Shown piece after piece: positions 55,257 through 63,431 of a DNA stretch of 64,000 bases. The DNA is taken from contig NZ_JAIGNM010000001.1 in assembly GCF_019711495.1 (NCBI RefSeq), forward strand, positions 1,302,001-1,366,000, read 5' to 3'. Within the stretch, counting starts at the first letter, position 1. The number at the start of each line of letters is the position of its first letter. The DNA is from Qipengyuania xiamenensis (GTDB lineage: Bacteria > Pseudomonadota > Alphaproteobacteria > Sphingomonadales > Sphingomonadaceae). Under the pieces are notes generated by a model. It saw nothing but the letters and a program-made list of their open reading frames with translations. It made no database searches and was not told the DNA's origin. A program made the translations under genes and the position numbers.

Positions 55257-55370
55257 GTTCGTTCACCCGTGTCCTGTTGAACTCGGGAGATCCCATCACG
55301 ACACGGGTGAACGAGAAAGAGATGGCAAAATAGATTTTTCGGCGGAAACACCCCCCACTGAGATTCCAAT

Positions 55371-56070
55371 TCAGGCGGAGATGCGGAGCTTACTTATCAA
55401 TCTTTCCTTGAACGGATTGACAGTATCTCTCCGCAAATCGGCCATCTTCTCACGGATCGTCTCTACGTTCGGCGTCCGCAGTTCCAGGTTTGTTCCTGCC
55501 CATCTTTTTTGATTGACCCTCGCGACTTCGAAAGCGGCATTCAGGTACAGCATCGTTGGGCGCGGTCGAGGTGTTGTTTCCTTGCTGACCGGGGACCGCG
55601 GCGAACATCTCTTTCCAAATGCAATTTCGTATAATGCAAGTAGACGACCGACTCGACGCCATTCGAAGTCTGCTGAAGGCCCCCGCCTCTCCCTGAAATG
55701 GTAGGGAATCAGCCATTCATCCCAGATCGTCCAGTCCCTTCCGTGCCCACTTTTGCTGGACGGCAGTCGGGGGGGGCGGGTTCGAGGTTGCCTGCAAACC
55801 GTCCACCAACTTCTTGAATTTATCGTGTGCGTTCCAAAGCGCGTCGACATCCTCGATCGGTATCTGATCTGCCAGCTTTGCGCGGACGCGTTCTCTTTCA
55901 ACTGTATCCGCAATCATTGCCTTCAGCTCGGCAATCAGGTGCCGCGAGAGGGCATCCCGATGTTCCTCTGCGACAAATCTGTATCCAGCCGCTTCAAAGA
56001 TCGGCATCGCCAATTCGGTCTCGTCGAGATTATTCACGAATGCACCACCCTCATTCTCAAGTCTGCCCAT
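55371..56070 (-). pseudogene. Island gene of unknown function, probably frameshifted at a C8 tract
   Basis: Two adjacent minus-strand frames appear to be halves of one protein. The first (56070 to stop at 55717, 117 residues, begins MGRLENEGGAF) runs into a C8 tract at about 55769-55776 (G8 on the plus strand). Removing one C joins it to the second frame, which stops at 55371 and contains DWTIWDEWLIPYHFRERRG and VARVNQKRWAGTNLELRTPN. The joined product would be about 230 residues. The break may be a sequencing error, a real mutation, or phase-variable. It sits between integrase and AlpA, a place where P4-like islands often carry a small gene. Function unknown. Confidence 0.6.
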
Positions 56071-56093
56071 GAGAGACCTGACACCAAGGGAAA

Positions 56094-57284
56094 CTAAGCA
56101 CGCCCACGCAACTCGTCGAGATAGTCACTCCACCACTGCGCCATCCGAACCCGCTCATCCCAGTGCTGGCCGCGATGGTAGATCCCGCGAACCGAGTTCG
56201 AATCCTGATGCGCGAGCGCCCGCTCGATCGCGTCCTGGCTCCAAAGCCCGGATTCGTTGAGCAGGGTAGAAGCCGTTGCGCGCATGCCGTGCGCAGTCAT
56301 CTCGTCGCCGCTGAACCCCATCCGGCGAAGCGCCCCATTCATCGTATTCTCGCTCATCGGCCGGTTGCGAGCGGTCAGCGAGGCAAAGACCAGTCCCTGA
56401 CGGCCTCGCAGTTGTCCGAGCTCCTCGAACAGAGCAATGACCTGCCGGGACAACGGGACCTGATGCGGTCGTCGCGACTTCATCCGGCCTTCCGGGATTC
56501 TCCAGACTGCATTCTCGAAGTCGAACTCGTCCCATGTGGCATGACGCAGTTCGCCGGGCCTCACGAAAACATGGGGCGCAATGCGCAGCGCCTGCAGGGT
56601 GACCGGTGATCCCTCGAACCCCTCGATGGCACGTAGCAGCCCTCCGAGCTTCTTCGGATCGGTGATCGCGGCGTAGTGCTTCACGACAGGCGCGACGAGC
56701 GCGCCCTTGAGCGGCTGGGCAGGATCGTGCTCGGCCCGAAGGGTCGCCACCCCATAGCGGAACACCCGGCTGGCGAAGGATCGTGCGCGACGGGCGCTCT
56801 CGCGATTGCCCTTTCGCTCGATCCGCCTCAGAGCCGACAGCAGCTCGTGCGGGCTGACCTCGGAGATCGGTTCGTTGCCGATGGTCGGCTTGAGAAGGTC
56901 GAGGAACCAGCGCGCCTTCTTCAGCGTCGATTCCGCATAGCCTTCCTTGGCGCACTTCTCGATGTACTCCATCGCGACCTCGGCAAAGGTGTTGCCGGCC
57001 CTGATCTCCTCCTCGATCCGCTCCTTGCGTTTACGCCGAGCCGGATTTCCGCCGCGCCCGATCTCGACGCGCGCTTCGTCACGCTTCAGCCTCGCCTCCT
57101 TGAGCGAGACAAGCGGATAGGCGCCGAAGGAGAGTTTCTGTTCGCGGCCGGCGACCCTGTATTTCATGCGCCAGAGCTTGGAGCCGTTGGGACGCACGAG
57201 AATGTAGAGCCCGCCTGAATCGCCCATCTTGAATTCGCGTTCTCGGGGAGTCGCATTGCGTACTTGGATGTCGGTCAGTGCCAT
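56094..57284 (-). CDS. int: P4-type tyrosine recombinase (integrase) of the island
   Basis: A 396-residue integrase with the N-terminal DUF4102 domain (MALTDIQVRNATPRER, KLWRMKYRVAGREQKLSFG), core-binding domain and catalytic domain. Catalytic residues are Arg in VRPGELRHATWDEF, the His and Arg in TAHGMRATASTLL, His in ALAHQDSN and Tyr in GIYHRGQHW. The ATG at 57284 is chosen; the frame to 57563 runs through the leader and tRNA and is a shadow. It lies beside tRNA-Leu, its attachment target. Confidence 0.95.
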   Translation of the reverse strand: MALTDIQVRNATPREREFKMGDSGGLYILVRPNGSKLWRMKYRVAGREQKLSFGAYPLVSLKEARLKRDEARVEIGRGGNPARRKRKERIEEEIRAGNTFAEVAMEYIEKCAKEGYAESTLKKARWFLDLLKPTIGNEPISEVSPHELLSALRRIERKGNRESARRARSFASRVFRYGVATLRAEHDPAQPLKGALVAPVVKHYAAITDPKKLGGLLRAIEGFEGSPVTLQALRIAPHVFVRPGELRHATWDEFDFENAVWRIPEGRMKSRRPHQVPLSRQVIALFEELGQLRGRQGLVFASLTARNRPMSENTMNGALRRMGFSGDEMTAHGMRATASTLLNESGLWSQDAIERALAHQDSNSVRGIYHRGQHWDERVRMAQWWSDYLDELRGRA

Positions 57285-57329
57285 TCGGGGCCTCGCTGCA
57301 AGAACCAGCGAAATCGACCCCTGAAAATG

Positions 57330-57358
57330 TGGGGGCCTCGGCCTCGAAAAGGCCCCCA
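57330..57358. repeat. Inverted repeat in the integrase leader
   Basis: TGGGGGCCT (57330-57338) pairs with AGGCCCCCA (57350-57358) over an 11-nt loop, 46 bp upstream of the integrase start. No T-run follows on the minus strand. It may be an attenuator-like RNA hairpin or a site for recombination-directionality protein. Confidence 0.65.
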
Positions 57359-57426
57359 GACACCTTCCGGTTGAAGGTGAACGGGCGCGAACGATGCCGA
57401 ACGATTTCACTGATTTTGTAGCAAAT

Positions 57427-57466
57427 TTCCGCGGTTTGCGGAAGCTTTCGCGAACATCGGCGAAAG
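57427..57466. repeat. Two adjacent inverted repeats inside the right attachment site
   Basis: TTCCGC-N5-GCGGAA (57427-57443) and CTTTCGC-N8-GCGAAAG (57445-57466) abut each other, ending four bases before the attachment core. Read from the tRNA they are the first sequence past the CCA end, so they could terminate tRNA transcription or serve as integrase arm sites. Confidence 0.6.
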
Positions 57467-57469
57467 AAC

Positions 57470-57490
57470 AAATGGTGCCCAGAAGAGGAC
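57470..57490. repeat. Right attachment site within tRNA-Leu 3' end
   Basis: Identical over 21 bp to 30011-30031. It includes the CCA, discriminator and 3' acceptor strand of the intact tRNA-Leu, which is how insertion leaves the tRNA functional. Confidence 0.9.
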
Positions 57491-57559
57491 TCGAACCTCC
57501 ACGCCCTTGCGAGCGCCGCCACCTGAAGACGGTGCGTCTACCAATTCCGCCATCTGGGC
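57473..57559 (-). tRNA. tRNA-Leu, anticodon CAG
   Basis: An 87-nt tRNA with encoded CCA on the minus strand. The acceptor stem pairs GCCCAGA (5') with TCTGGGC (3'), discriminator A. The D-loop region contains GGTAGACGC; the anticodon loop TTCAGGT has CAG; the variable arm is long, as expected for Leu; the T-arm holds GGTTCGAGTCC. It reads CUG codons and is the integration target of the island. Confidence 0.95.
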
Positions 57560-57744
57560 ACACTTACGAGACAAGCGGATCATAGGAGTCCGTGTCCGTG
57601 GTAGGCGCGGGCAACTAGCGAAGGGGTCGCCCCCTTGTCAACGCTATTCGCACCTCGATGAGAGGAACGCTTGCGGCCTCGTATGGGTTACGGCTAGGGG
57701 CAGCCCGAAATCCTAACGGACAGCATCAATTTCCAAGGCAGGTC

Positions 57745-58695
57745 ATGGCAAACAGCAGCGCGCTCAACGGTAAACTCGTCGTCCTCATGGGTGGCAGCGG
57801 ATTCCTGGGGAATTACGTGGCGCAGGCCCTGCTGGAACGGGGCGCCCGCCTGCGGATCGCGGCGCGCAATCCCGAAAAGGCGTTCAGCCTCAAGCCGCTC
57901 GCCAATCTGGGCCAGCTCCAGTTCGCCCGCTGCGATGCGACCAACCGCCAGAGCGTCGAGCGCTGCATCGAAGGCGCCGATGCCGTGGTGAACCTCGTCG
58001 GCAGCTTCCAGGGCGATCTATACAAACTGATGGGCGATGCGCCGGGCTGGATGGCCGAAGCTGCCATAAAGGCTGGCGCCAGCGCTTTCGTGCATGTCAG
58101 CGCGATTGCGGCCGAGCCCGACGAAGATACTACCAACGACTACGCAGCGGCAAAGCATCGCGGTGAGCAGGCCGTGAAGGCCGCCTTCAAGGACGCGACA
58201 ATCGTGCGCCCGAGCATCGTCTTCGGCAAGGACGACAACTTCCTCAATATGTTCGGCGACCTGATCTCGAAACTGCCGGTGCTGCCGGTCTTCGGGCCCG
58301 ATGCGCAGCTCCAGCTCGTCTATGTCGACGATGTCGCGGAAGTGATCGCGCGCAGCCTCGAAAATCCGGGCAAGCACGGCGGCAAGACCTACGAGCTTGG
58401 CGGCCCGGAAAAGCTGACCATGATGGAAATCAACCAGCGGATCGCCGATGCGCAGCACCGCAAGCGCACTTTCCTGCCGATGCCCGACGGTCTTTCGGCC
58501 ACCTTCGCAGCCCTGCCCGGCACGCCGATGGGCACCGACCAGTGGAACCTGCTCAAGCAAGGCAATGTCGCCAGCGGCGACTATCCCGGCTTCGAGAAGT
58601 TCGACATCGAACCAAAGCCGCTCGGCCTGTTCCTCGACAAGTGGATGACGCGCTTCCGCAAGCACGGCCGTTTCGAGCCGCGCCTGTCGGCCTGA
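57745..58695 (+). CDS. Complex I NDUFA9-subunit-like NAD(P)-binding protein
   Basis: A 316-residue extended SDR protein. The Rossmann motif is VLMGGSGFLGNYVAQAL; YAAAKHRGEQAV carries the Tyr-x-x-x-Lys pair; the C-terminal region matches the NDUFA9-like group of alphaproteobacteria, whose role in the bacterium is not settled. The ATG at 57745 has AAGGCAGGTC upstream; longer frames have no such site. It is a single gene facing nfeD. Confidence 0.88.
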   Translation: MANSSALNGKLVVLMGGSGFLGNYVAQALLERGARLRIAARNPEKAFSLKPLANLGQLQFARCDATNRQSVERCIEGADAVVNLVGSFQGDLYKLMGDAPGWMAEAAIKAGASAFVHVSAIAAEPDEDTTNDYAAAKHRGEQAVKAAFKDATIVRPSIVFGKDDNFLNMFGDLISKLPVLPVFGPDAQLQLVYVDDVAEVIARSLENPGKHGGKTYELGGPEKLTMMEINQRIADAQHRKRTFLPMPDGLSATFAALPGTPMGTDQWNLLKQGNVASGDYPGFEKFDIEPKPLGLFLDKWMTRFRKHGRFEPRLSA

Positions 58696-58702
58696 TCGTA
58701 AG

Positions 58703-59146
58703 CTAGATCTTCTCGACGATCAGCACGGCACCATCGCTGCCGCTGATCCGGACCTTTTCGCCAACCTGCGCATCGCAGCCCTTGGCGAGCCATTCGCTGT
58801 CACCATGCTTTACGCGGCCGGTGCCGCCGTCGATCGCGGTCACGACGATCGCGGTCTCGCCGGCGAGGCGCATGCCGCGACGGTTCATCTTCGGATCGGC
58901 ATCCTCGACCGGATTGGCGCGCAGGTAGTTGCGACCCAGGAATACGGCGCCGATCGAGAGCATCGCGAAGGCGACGATCTGGAGCGGGATGCCGATCGGC
59001 AGCGCGAACGCAATCACGCCGGTGACCAATGCGGCGCCTGCAAGCCACATCAGGAAGTAACCCGGCACGAGGATTTCGGCCGCGGCGAGGAAGAAGCCGA
59101 GCGCGAGCCAGACCCAGTGCGGGGCGAGCGATTCGAACCACTCCAT
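58703..59146 (-). CDS. NfeD-family membrane protein
   Basis: A 147-residue short NfeD protein: two or three N-terminal helices (ALGFFLAAAEILVPGYFLMWLAGAALV) and a C-terminal OB-fold domain (about residues 75-147). NfeD partners SPFH proteins, and here it overlaps the SPFH gene (TGATG at 59144-59148). They probably act together in membrane quality control or membrane microdomains. Confidence 0.9.
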   Translation of the reverse strand: MEWFESLAPHWVWLALGFFLAAAEILVPGYFLMWLAGAALVTGVIAFALPIGIPLQIVAFAMLSIGAVFLGRNYLRANPVEDADPKMNRRGMRLAGETAIVVTAIDGGTGRVKHGDSEWLAKGCDAQVGEKVRISGSDGAVLIVEKI

Positions 59147-60192
59147 CAGCGTGCTCCCGGCGTTCCGCCGCTACGCGGCACGGTGGGCGTCGCACTGCGC
59201 GGCTGCGGGCGCGGTGCGGGCGAAGGCGAAGGTGCCGTGCGTGTCGGGTTGGAGGGACGCGGCGGCGATCCGCCACCCGGACCGTCGCCCGCGATATCCT
59301 TGACCAGCTCGCCGATCCCGCCGAGCGAGCCGATGAGCTGTGTCGCCTCGACCGGGAAGAGGATGGTCTTGGCATTGGGGCTGGTGGCGAACTTGCCGAC
59401 CGCCTTGGTGTATTCCTGCGCCACGAAGTAGTTGAGCGCCTGGCTGCCGCTATCCGCAATCGCGTCGCTCACGACCTGCGTTGCCTTGGCTTCTGCTTCC
59501 GCTTCTCGTTCGCGCGCCTCGGCGTCGCGGAAAGCCGATTCCTTGCGACCTTCTGCCTCGAGGATCGCCGACTGCTTTTCACCTTCTGCGCGCAGGATTT
59601 TCGAGGCACGGTCACCCTCGGCCTCGAGGATCTCGGCACGCTTCAGGCGTTCGGCCTTCATCTGGCGCGCCATCGCTTCCGAAATGTCCATCGGCGGACG
59701 GATGTCCTTGATCTCGACACGCGTGATCTTCACGCCCCAGGGCGAGGTTGCATGGTCGACCACGCTCAGCAGGCGAGCGTTGATCTCGTCACGCTTCGAC
59801 AGCGTTTCGTCAAGGTCCATCGAGCCCATCACCGTACGAAGGTTCGTCGTCGTGAGCGCCATGATGGCATTGTAGAGGTTCGAGACCTCGTATGCCGCCT
59901 TGCCCGCATCGAGAACCTGGAAGAACACCACGGCATCGGTGCCGACCATGGCATTATCGGCAGTGATGATTTCCTGGCCCGGGATATCGAGCACCTGCTC
60001 CATCATGTTCACCTTCTGCCCGACACGGTCGATGAAGGGGATGATGAGATGGAGGCCCGGTTCGGCGGCGAGAGTGAACTTGCCCAGCCGCTCGATCGTG
60101 TAGACGTAGCCCTGTTTGACCACGCGCACGCCCATCGCGAGGAAGATTACGACTAGGCCGACTATCGCGACCAGAACACCCAGCAAATCCAT
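59146..60192 (-). CDS. SPFH/stomatin-like (paraslipin) membrane protein
   Basis: A 348-residue protein with an N-terminal transmembrane segment (about residues 5-25) and the band-7/SPFH domain (VKQGYVYTIERLGKF to about 190). A long charged coiled coil rich in Glu-Ala-Lys (about 190-245) follows, then a proline-rich tail. It forms large membrane assemblies in this family. It is the first gene of the pair with nfeD. Confidence 0.92.
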   Translation of the reverse strand: MDLLGVLVAIVGLVVIFLAMGVRVVKQGYVYTIERLGKFTLAAEPGLHLIIPFIDRVGQKVNMMEQVLDIPGQEIITADNAMVGTDAVVFFQVLDAGKAAYEVSNLYNAIMALTTTNLRTVMGSMDLDETLSKRDEINARLLSVVDHATSPWGVKITRVEIKDIRPPMDISEAMARQMKAERLKRAEILEAEGDRASKILRAEGEKQSAILEAEGRKESAFRDAEAREREAEAEAKATQVVSDAIADSGSQALNYFVAQEYTKAVGKFATSPNAKTILFPVEATQLIGSLGGIGELVKDIAGDGPGGGSPPRPSNPTRTAPSPSPAPRPQPRSATPTVPRSGGTPGAR

Positions 60193-60284
60193 TTGTGACC
60201 CCCGAAATTAGCCCCGTTCCGCGCATGCTAGCGCGAGGGTCTTAACAGGGGAAGAAAAACCGGATGCGGTCAGGACGACTTTTC

Positions 60285-61151
60285 TTAAAGAGCCTCCGAA
60301 TAGAGCGCCAGCAGGCGCGCCCATGCCCGCTCTGCTTCGTCACGGTTGTAGCTCGGGCTGTCGAGAACGCAAAAACCGTGGTCCGCGGCGTAGACCTCGA
60401 CTTCCGCACCGGCAGTGTCACGGCCAGCCTCGCGGAGGATGCCTGCGTGGGTCGGGGCCTCGGCATCGTCGTCCTGGCTGATCGCGACGAGGTAGTGGCC
60501 GTCGTCCTGCAGGATGCGGTGCGGGCTTGTCTCACTGTCGGTAACGAGGCCGCCTCCGTGGAAGCTCGCACCGGCGCTGATAACGTCTTCCGACCACGGG
60601 CCGTAGAGCGCGTGGCCGCCGGTCATGCAATATCCCTGCACACCGATCCCGCGGTTCTTGGCAACCTCATCCTGCTGCATCAGCCATCCGGCTGCGGCCG
60701 CATTGTCGAGCCGCTTGGTCTCGGCGGTGAACTTGCCGCGCCACGGGCGGACCTTCTGGAAGCCGCCGCTGGCTGCGAAGCTTGCGAAATCCTCGAACTG
60801 CTGGCCCGCCACGTCGCGGTAGTAGGGGTTGGCGAGCAGGACGGCATAGCCTGCCTCGGCAAGGCGGGTCGCCATCTGGCGTTTTGCCGGCCTGATGCCC
60901 GCAATGTCGGGCCAGAAGATGACGCCCGGACGCGGCGTGGTGCCGGAGGTGTAGAATTCACCGTCCAGCGTGCCCTCACCTGTTTCGAAAGACACCTTGC
61001 GCATCGCAGTGCCACTGGTTTCTGCAGAAGCAGAAACGGCTTGGTCGACCGGGGCACAGGCGGCTGCCATTCCGGCAAGTCCGGCGGCGCCGAACGTCCT
61101 GCGATCGAGTTCCTTTTTCGCCCAACGCTCCAGGTGGTGTTGATCGCACAT
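60285..61151 (-). CDS. Dienelactone hydrolase-family protein, exported
   Basis: A 288-residue alpha/beta-hydrolase. The N-terminus (DRRTFGAAGLAGMAAAC) has a Tat-like twin-arginine followed by a Cys, so it is probably exported and lipid-anchored. The nucleophile is Cys in GYCMTGGHAL, and AADHGFCV carries the histidine, as in dienelactone hydrolases. The ATG at 61151 is chosen because the extension to 61706 runs antisense to the neighbouring dehydrogenase. It is divergent from that dehydrogenase. Confidence 0.88.
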   Translation of the reverse strand: MCDQHHLERWAKKELDRRTFGAAGLAGMAAACAPVDQAVSASAETSGTAMRKVSFETGEGTLDGEFYTSGTTPRPGVIFWPDIAGIRPAKRQMATRLAEAGYAVLLANPYYRDVAGQQFEDFASFAASGGFQKVRPWRGKFTAETKRLDNAAAAGWLMQQDEVAKNRGIGVQGYCMTGGHALYGPWSEDVISAGASFHGGGLVTDSETSPHRILQDDGHYLVAISQDDDAEAPTHAGILREAGRDTAGAEVEVYAADHGFCVLDSPSYNRDEAERAWARLLALYSEAL

Positions 61152-61274
61152 CGCCGTCTCTCCCGTGTCTGCCCCGTCGCCTCGTGCGCAAGGGTGATGG
61201 ACAAGAATACGCTTGGAAGGCAGGATAGGTTTCATCGAGCGACCCAAAGGCCGCCGGTTGAGGGAGAGAGAGGG

Positions 61275-63431
61275 ATGAAACTTCGGGGCCTTGCCACGAT
61301 GGGTGCGCTGCTTCTGGCGGCTTGCGGCAGCAATAGCGATGCGCCGGAAGGCGGTATCGACTCCATGCGCCTGATCAATGCCGATCAGGATAGCGCCAAC
61401 TGGATCAGCCACGGGCGCACCTATTCCGAGCAGCGGTATTCCCCGCTCGACCAGGTGAACCGCGAAACCGTTTCCGACCTCGGCCTCACATGGTTCGCCG
61501 ACATGGATACCGCGCGCGGACAGGAAGCGACGCCGCTGGTGATGGATGGCAAGCTCTATGTCACCAGCGCGTGGAGCAAGGTCTTCGCCTTCGATGCAGC
61601 CACCGGCGAACCGCTGTGGAGCTACGATCCGCAGGTCCCGGGCGAGACCGGCGTGAAAGCCTGCTGCGACGTGGTGAACCGCGGCCTTGCGGCCTGGGGT
61701 GACCACCTCTTCCTCGGCACGCTCGACGGCAGGCTGGTCGCACTCGATCGCGATACCGGCGAAGTGGCCTGGGAGAAGGTCACCGTCGACCAGGCGAAGA
61801 GCTACACGATCACCGGCGCACCGCGCGTGATCGACGGCAAGGTGCTGATCGGCAATGGCGGGGCCGAGTTCGGCGTACGCGGCTACATCGCTGCCTACGA
61901 TGCCGAGGATGGCGACGAGCTCTGGCGCTTCTACACCGTTCCGGGCGACGACGGCGATGATGCGCCCGAATACCTCAAGGCAGCAGCCGAGACTTGGAGC
62001 GGCGATGCGCTGAGCGGAGAGGACAGCATCGGCGGTGGCGGCACGGTCTGGGATTCGATGGCCTACGACCCCGACCTCGACCTTCTCTATATCGGCGTTG
62101 GCAACGGAAGCCCGTGGAACCGCGCCTATCGCAGCCCGGGCGAAGACGGCACCGGTGAAGGCGACAACCTCTATCTATCCAGCATCGTCGCGATCCGCCC
62201 CGATACGGGCGAATACGTCTGGCACTACCAGACGACGCCGGGCGAGACATGGGACTACACGGCGACGCAGCACATCGTACTCGCCGACATGGAAATCGAT
62301 GGCCGGGAACGACAGGTGCTGATGCAGGCGCCCAAGAACGGTTATTTCTACGTCCTCGACCGCGCGACGGGCGAGTTCATTTCGGCACAGCCTTACATCC
62401 CGCAAAACTGGTCGACCGGCATGACCGAAGACGGTCGCCCGATCATGAACCCGGAAACGCGGATCGATATCACGGGCCAGCCCGCGCTCGTCATGCCGGG
62501 CCCGCTGGGCGGCCATAACTGGCACCCGATGGCCTATCACCCGGGCGAGAACCTCGTTTACATCCCGGCCTTCGAAGCCGCGATGCTGTACGTGCCGGAA
62601 GCGAACTGGAAGCCCGACCGTGCGCGCGGCTTCAATGTCGGGTTCGATCTGGGCGCTGGCGATCTCCCACCCGATCTCGGGATGCGGCGCGAGATCCAGG
62701 GCACGATCAAGGGCATGCTCGTCGCCTGGGACCCGGTCGCACAGGAGCCGCGCTGGACGGTCGAACATCCCGGTCCGTGGAACGGCGGCCTGCTCGCGAC
62801 CGGCGGCGGCCTTGTCTTCCAAGGCAATTCGGGCAGCGAGTTCGCCGCCTACAACTCGGCCACGGGCGACAAGCTATGGAGCTTCGCTGCGCAGACGGGC
62901 GTGGTGGCACCGCCGATGACCTACACGGTGAACGGCGAGCAATATGTGGCGGTCCTTGCCGGCTGGGGCGGCGCTTTCGCGCTCACGGTCGACGGCGAAA
63001 TGATCGACAACATGCGACCGGTCCGCAACATCAGCCGCCTGCTCGTCTTCAAGCTGGGTGGCGGTGAGGCACTGCCGGACGAGCCCGACTTCGCACTCGC
63101 CCCGCTCGATCCGCCGCTCTCGCGCGCCAATGCGGAGACGATCGAACTCGGACGGGCGAAATATGCGCGTTACTGCGCTGTCTGCCATGCGCCTGCCGCA
63201 GTCGGCTCGACCGAACTGCCCGACTTGCGCCGTTCGGGCGCTCTGGAGAACCGCACCGCATGGCTGCAGATCGTTCACGGCGGGGCGCTGAAGGACAACG
63301 GCATGGCAAGCTTTGCCGACTCGCTCTCGGAAGACGAAATCGATGCGATCCGCCAGTATGTCATCAAGCGCGCCAACGAGGACAAGCAAATGGAAGTCGA
63401 ACGCGCCAAGACGCGCGTCGCCGGGCGCTGA
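61275..63431 (+). CDS. PQQ-dependent quinohemoprotein dehydrogenase, lipoprotein form
   Basis: A 718-residue protein with a lipoprotein signal (LLAAC, Cys17), an eight-bladed PQQ propeller (about 40-590) and a C-terminal cytochrome c domain with Cys634-x-x-Cys637-His638. The vicinal disulfide pair is Cys130-Cys131 (KACCD), typical of PQQ alcohol dehydrogenases. It would oxidise an alcohol or aldehyde in the periplasm and pass electrons to a cytochrome. The ATG at 61275 follows AGGGAG. Substrate unknown. Confidence 0.92.
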   Translation: MKLRGLATMGALLLAACGSNSDAPEGGIDSMRLINADQDSANWISHGRTYSEQRYSPLDQVNRETVSDLGLTWFADMDTARGQEATPLVMDGKLYVTSAWSKVFAFDAATGEPLWSYDPQVPGETGVKACCDVVNRGLAAWGDHLFLGTLDGRLVALDRDTGEVAWEKVTVDQAKSYTITGAPRVIDGKVLIGNGGAEFGVRGYIAAYDAEDGDELWRFYTVPGDDGDDAPEYLKAAAETWSGDALSGEDSIGGGGTVWDSMAYDPDLDLLYIGVGNGSPWNRAYRSPGEDGTGEGDNLYLSSIVAIRPDTGEYVWHYQTTPGETWDYTATQHIVLADMEIDGRERQVLMQAPKNGYFYVLDRATGEFISAQPYIPQNWSTGMTEDGRPIMNPETRIDITGQPALVMPGPLGGHNWHPMAYHPGENLVYIPAFEAAMLYVPEANWKPDRARGFNVGFDLGAGDLPPDLGMRREIQGTIKGMLVAWDPVAQEPRWTVEHPGPWNGGLLATGGGLVFQGNSGSEFAAYNSATGDKLWSFAAQTGVVAPPMTYTVNGEQYVAVLAGWGGAFALTVDGEMIDNMRPVRNISRLLVFKLGGGEALPDEPDFALAPLDPPLSRANAETIELGRAKYARYCAVCHAPAAVGSTELPDLRRSGALENRTAWLQIVHGGALKDNGMASFADSLSEDEIDAIRQYVIKRANEDKQMEVERAKTRVAGR

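Larger units (their letters stand above)
30011..57490. mobile_element. Integrative genomic island at tRNA-Leu(CAG), about 27.5 kb
   Basis: Bounded by 21-bp direct repeats of the tRNA 3' end, with a P4-type integrase next to the intact tRNA, an AlpA-like regulator and a primase-helicase behind it. No relaxase, type IV secretion, capsid or terminase gene is visible, so it is probably mobilised by integrase alone or with helper functions. Its cargo is dominated by nucleases, methyltransferases, a Z1/MORC restriction-type operon and a reverse-transcriptase operon, which makes it a defence island. Base composition varies inside it: 46 to 52.5 kb looks AT-richer than the rest. Confidence 0.9.

Noticed and set aside
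30011-57490. CRISPR array or Cas genes in the island
   Set aside because: No regularly spaced repeats and no Cas-like protein; the repeats found are single inverted or short direct elements.
60264-61274. Upstream extension of the PQQ dehydrogenase frame
   Set aside because: It overlaps the divergent hydrolase antisense; the lipoprotein signal starts at 61275.
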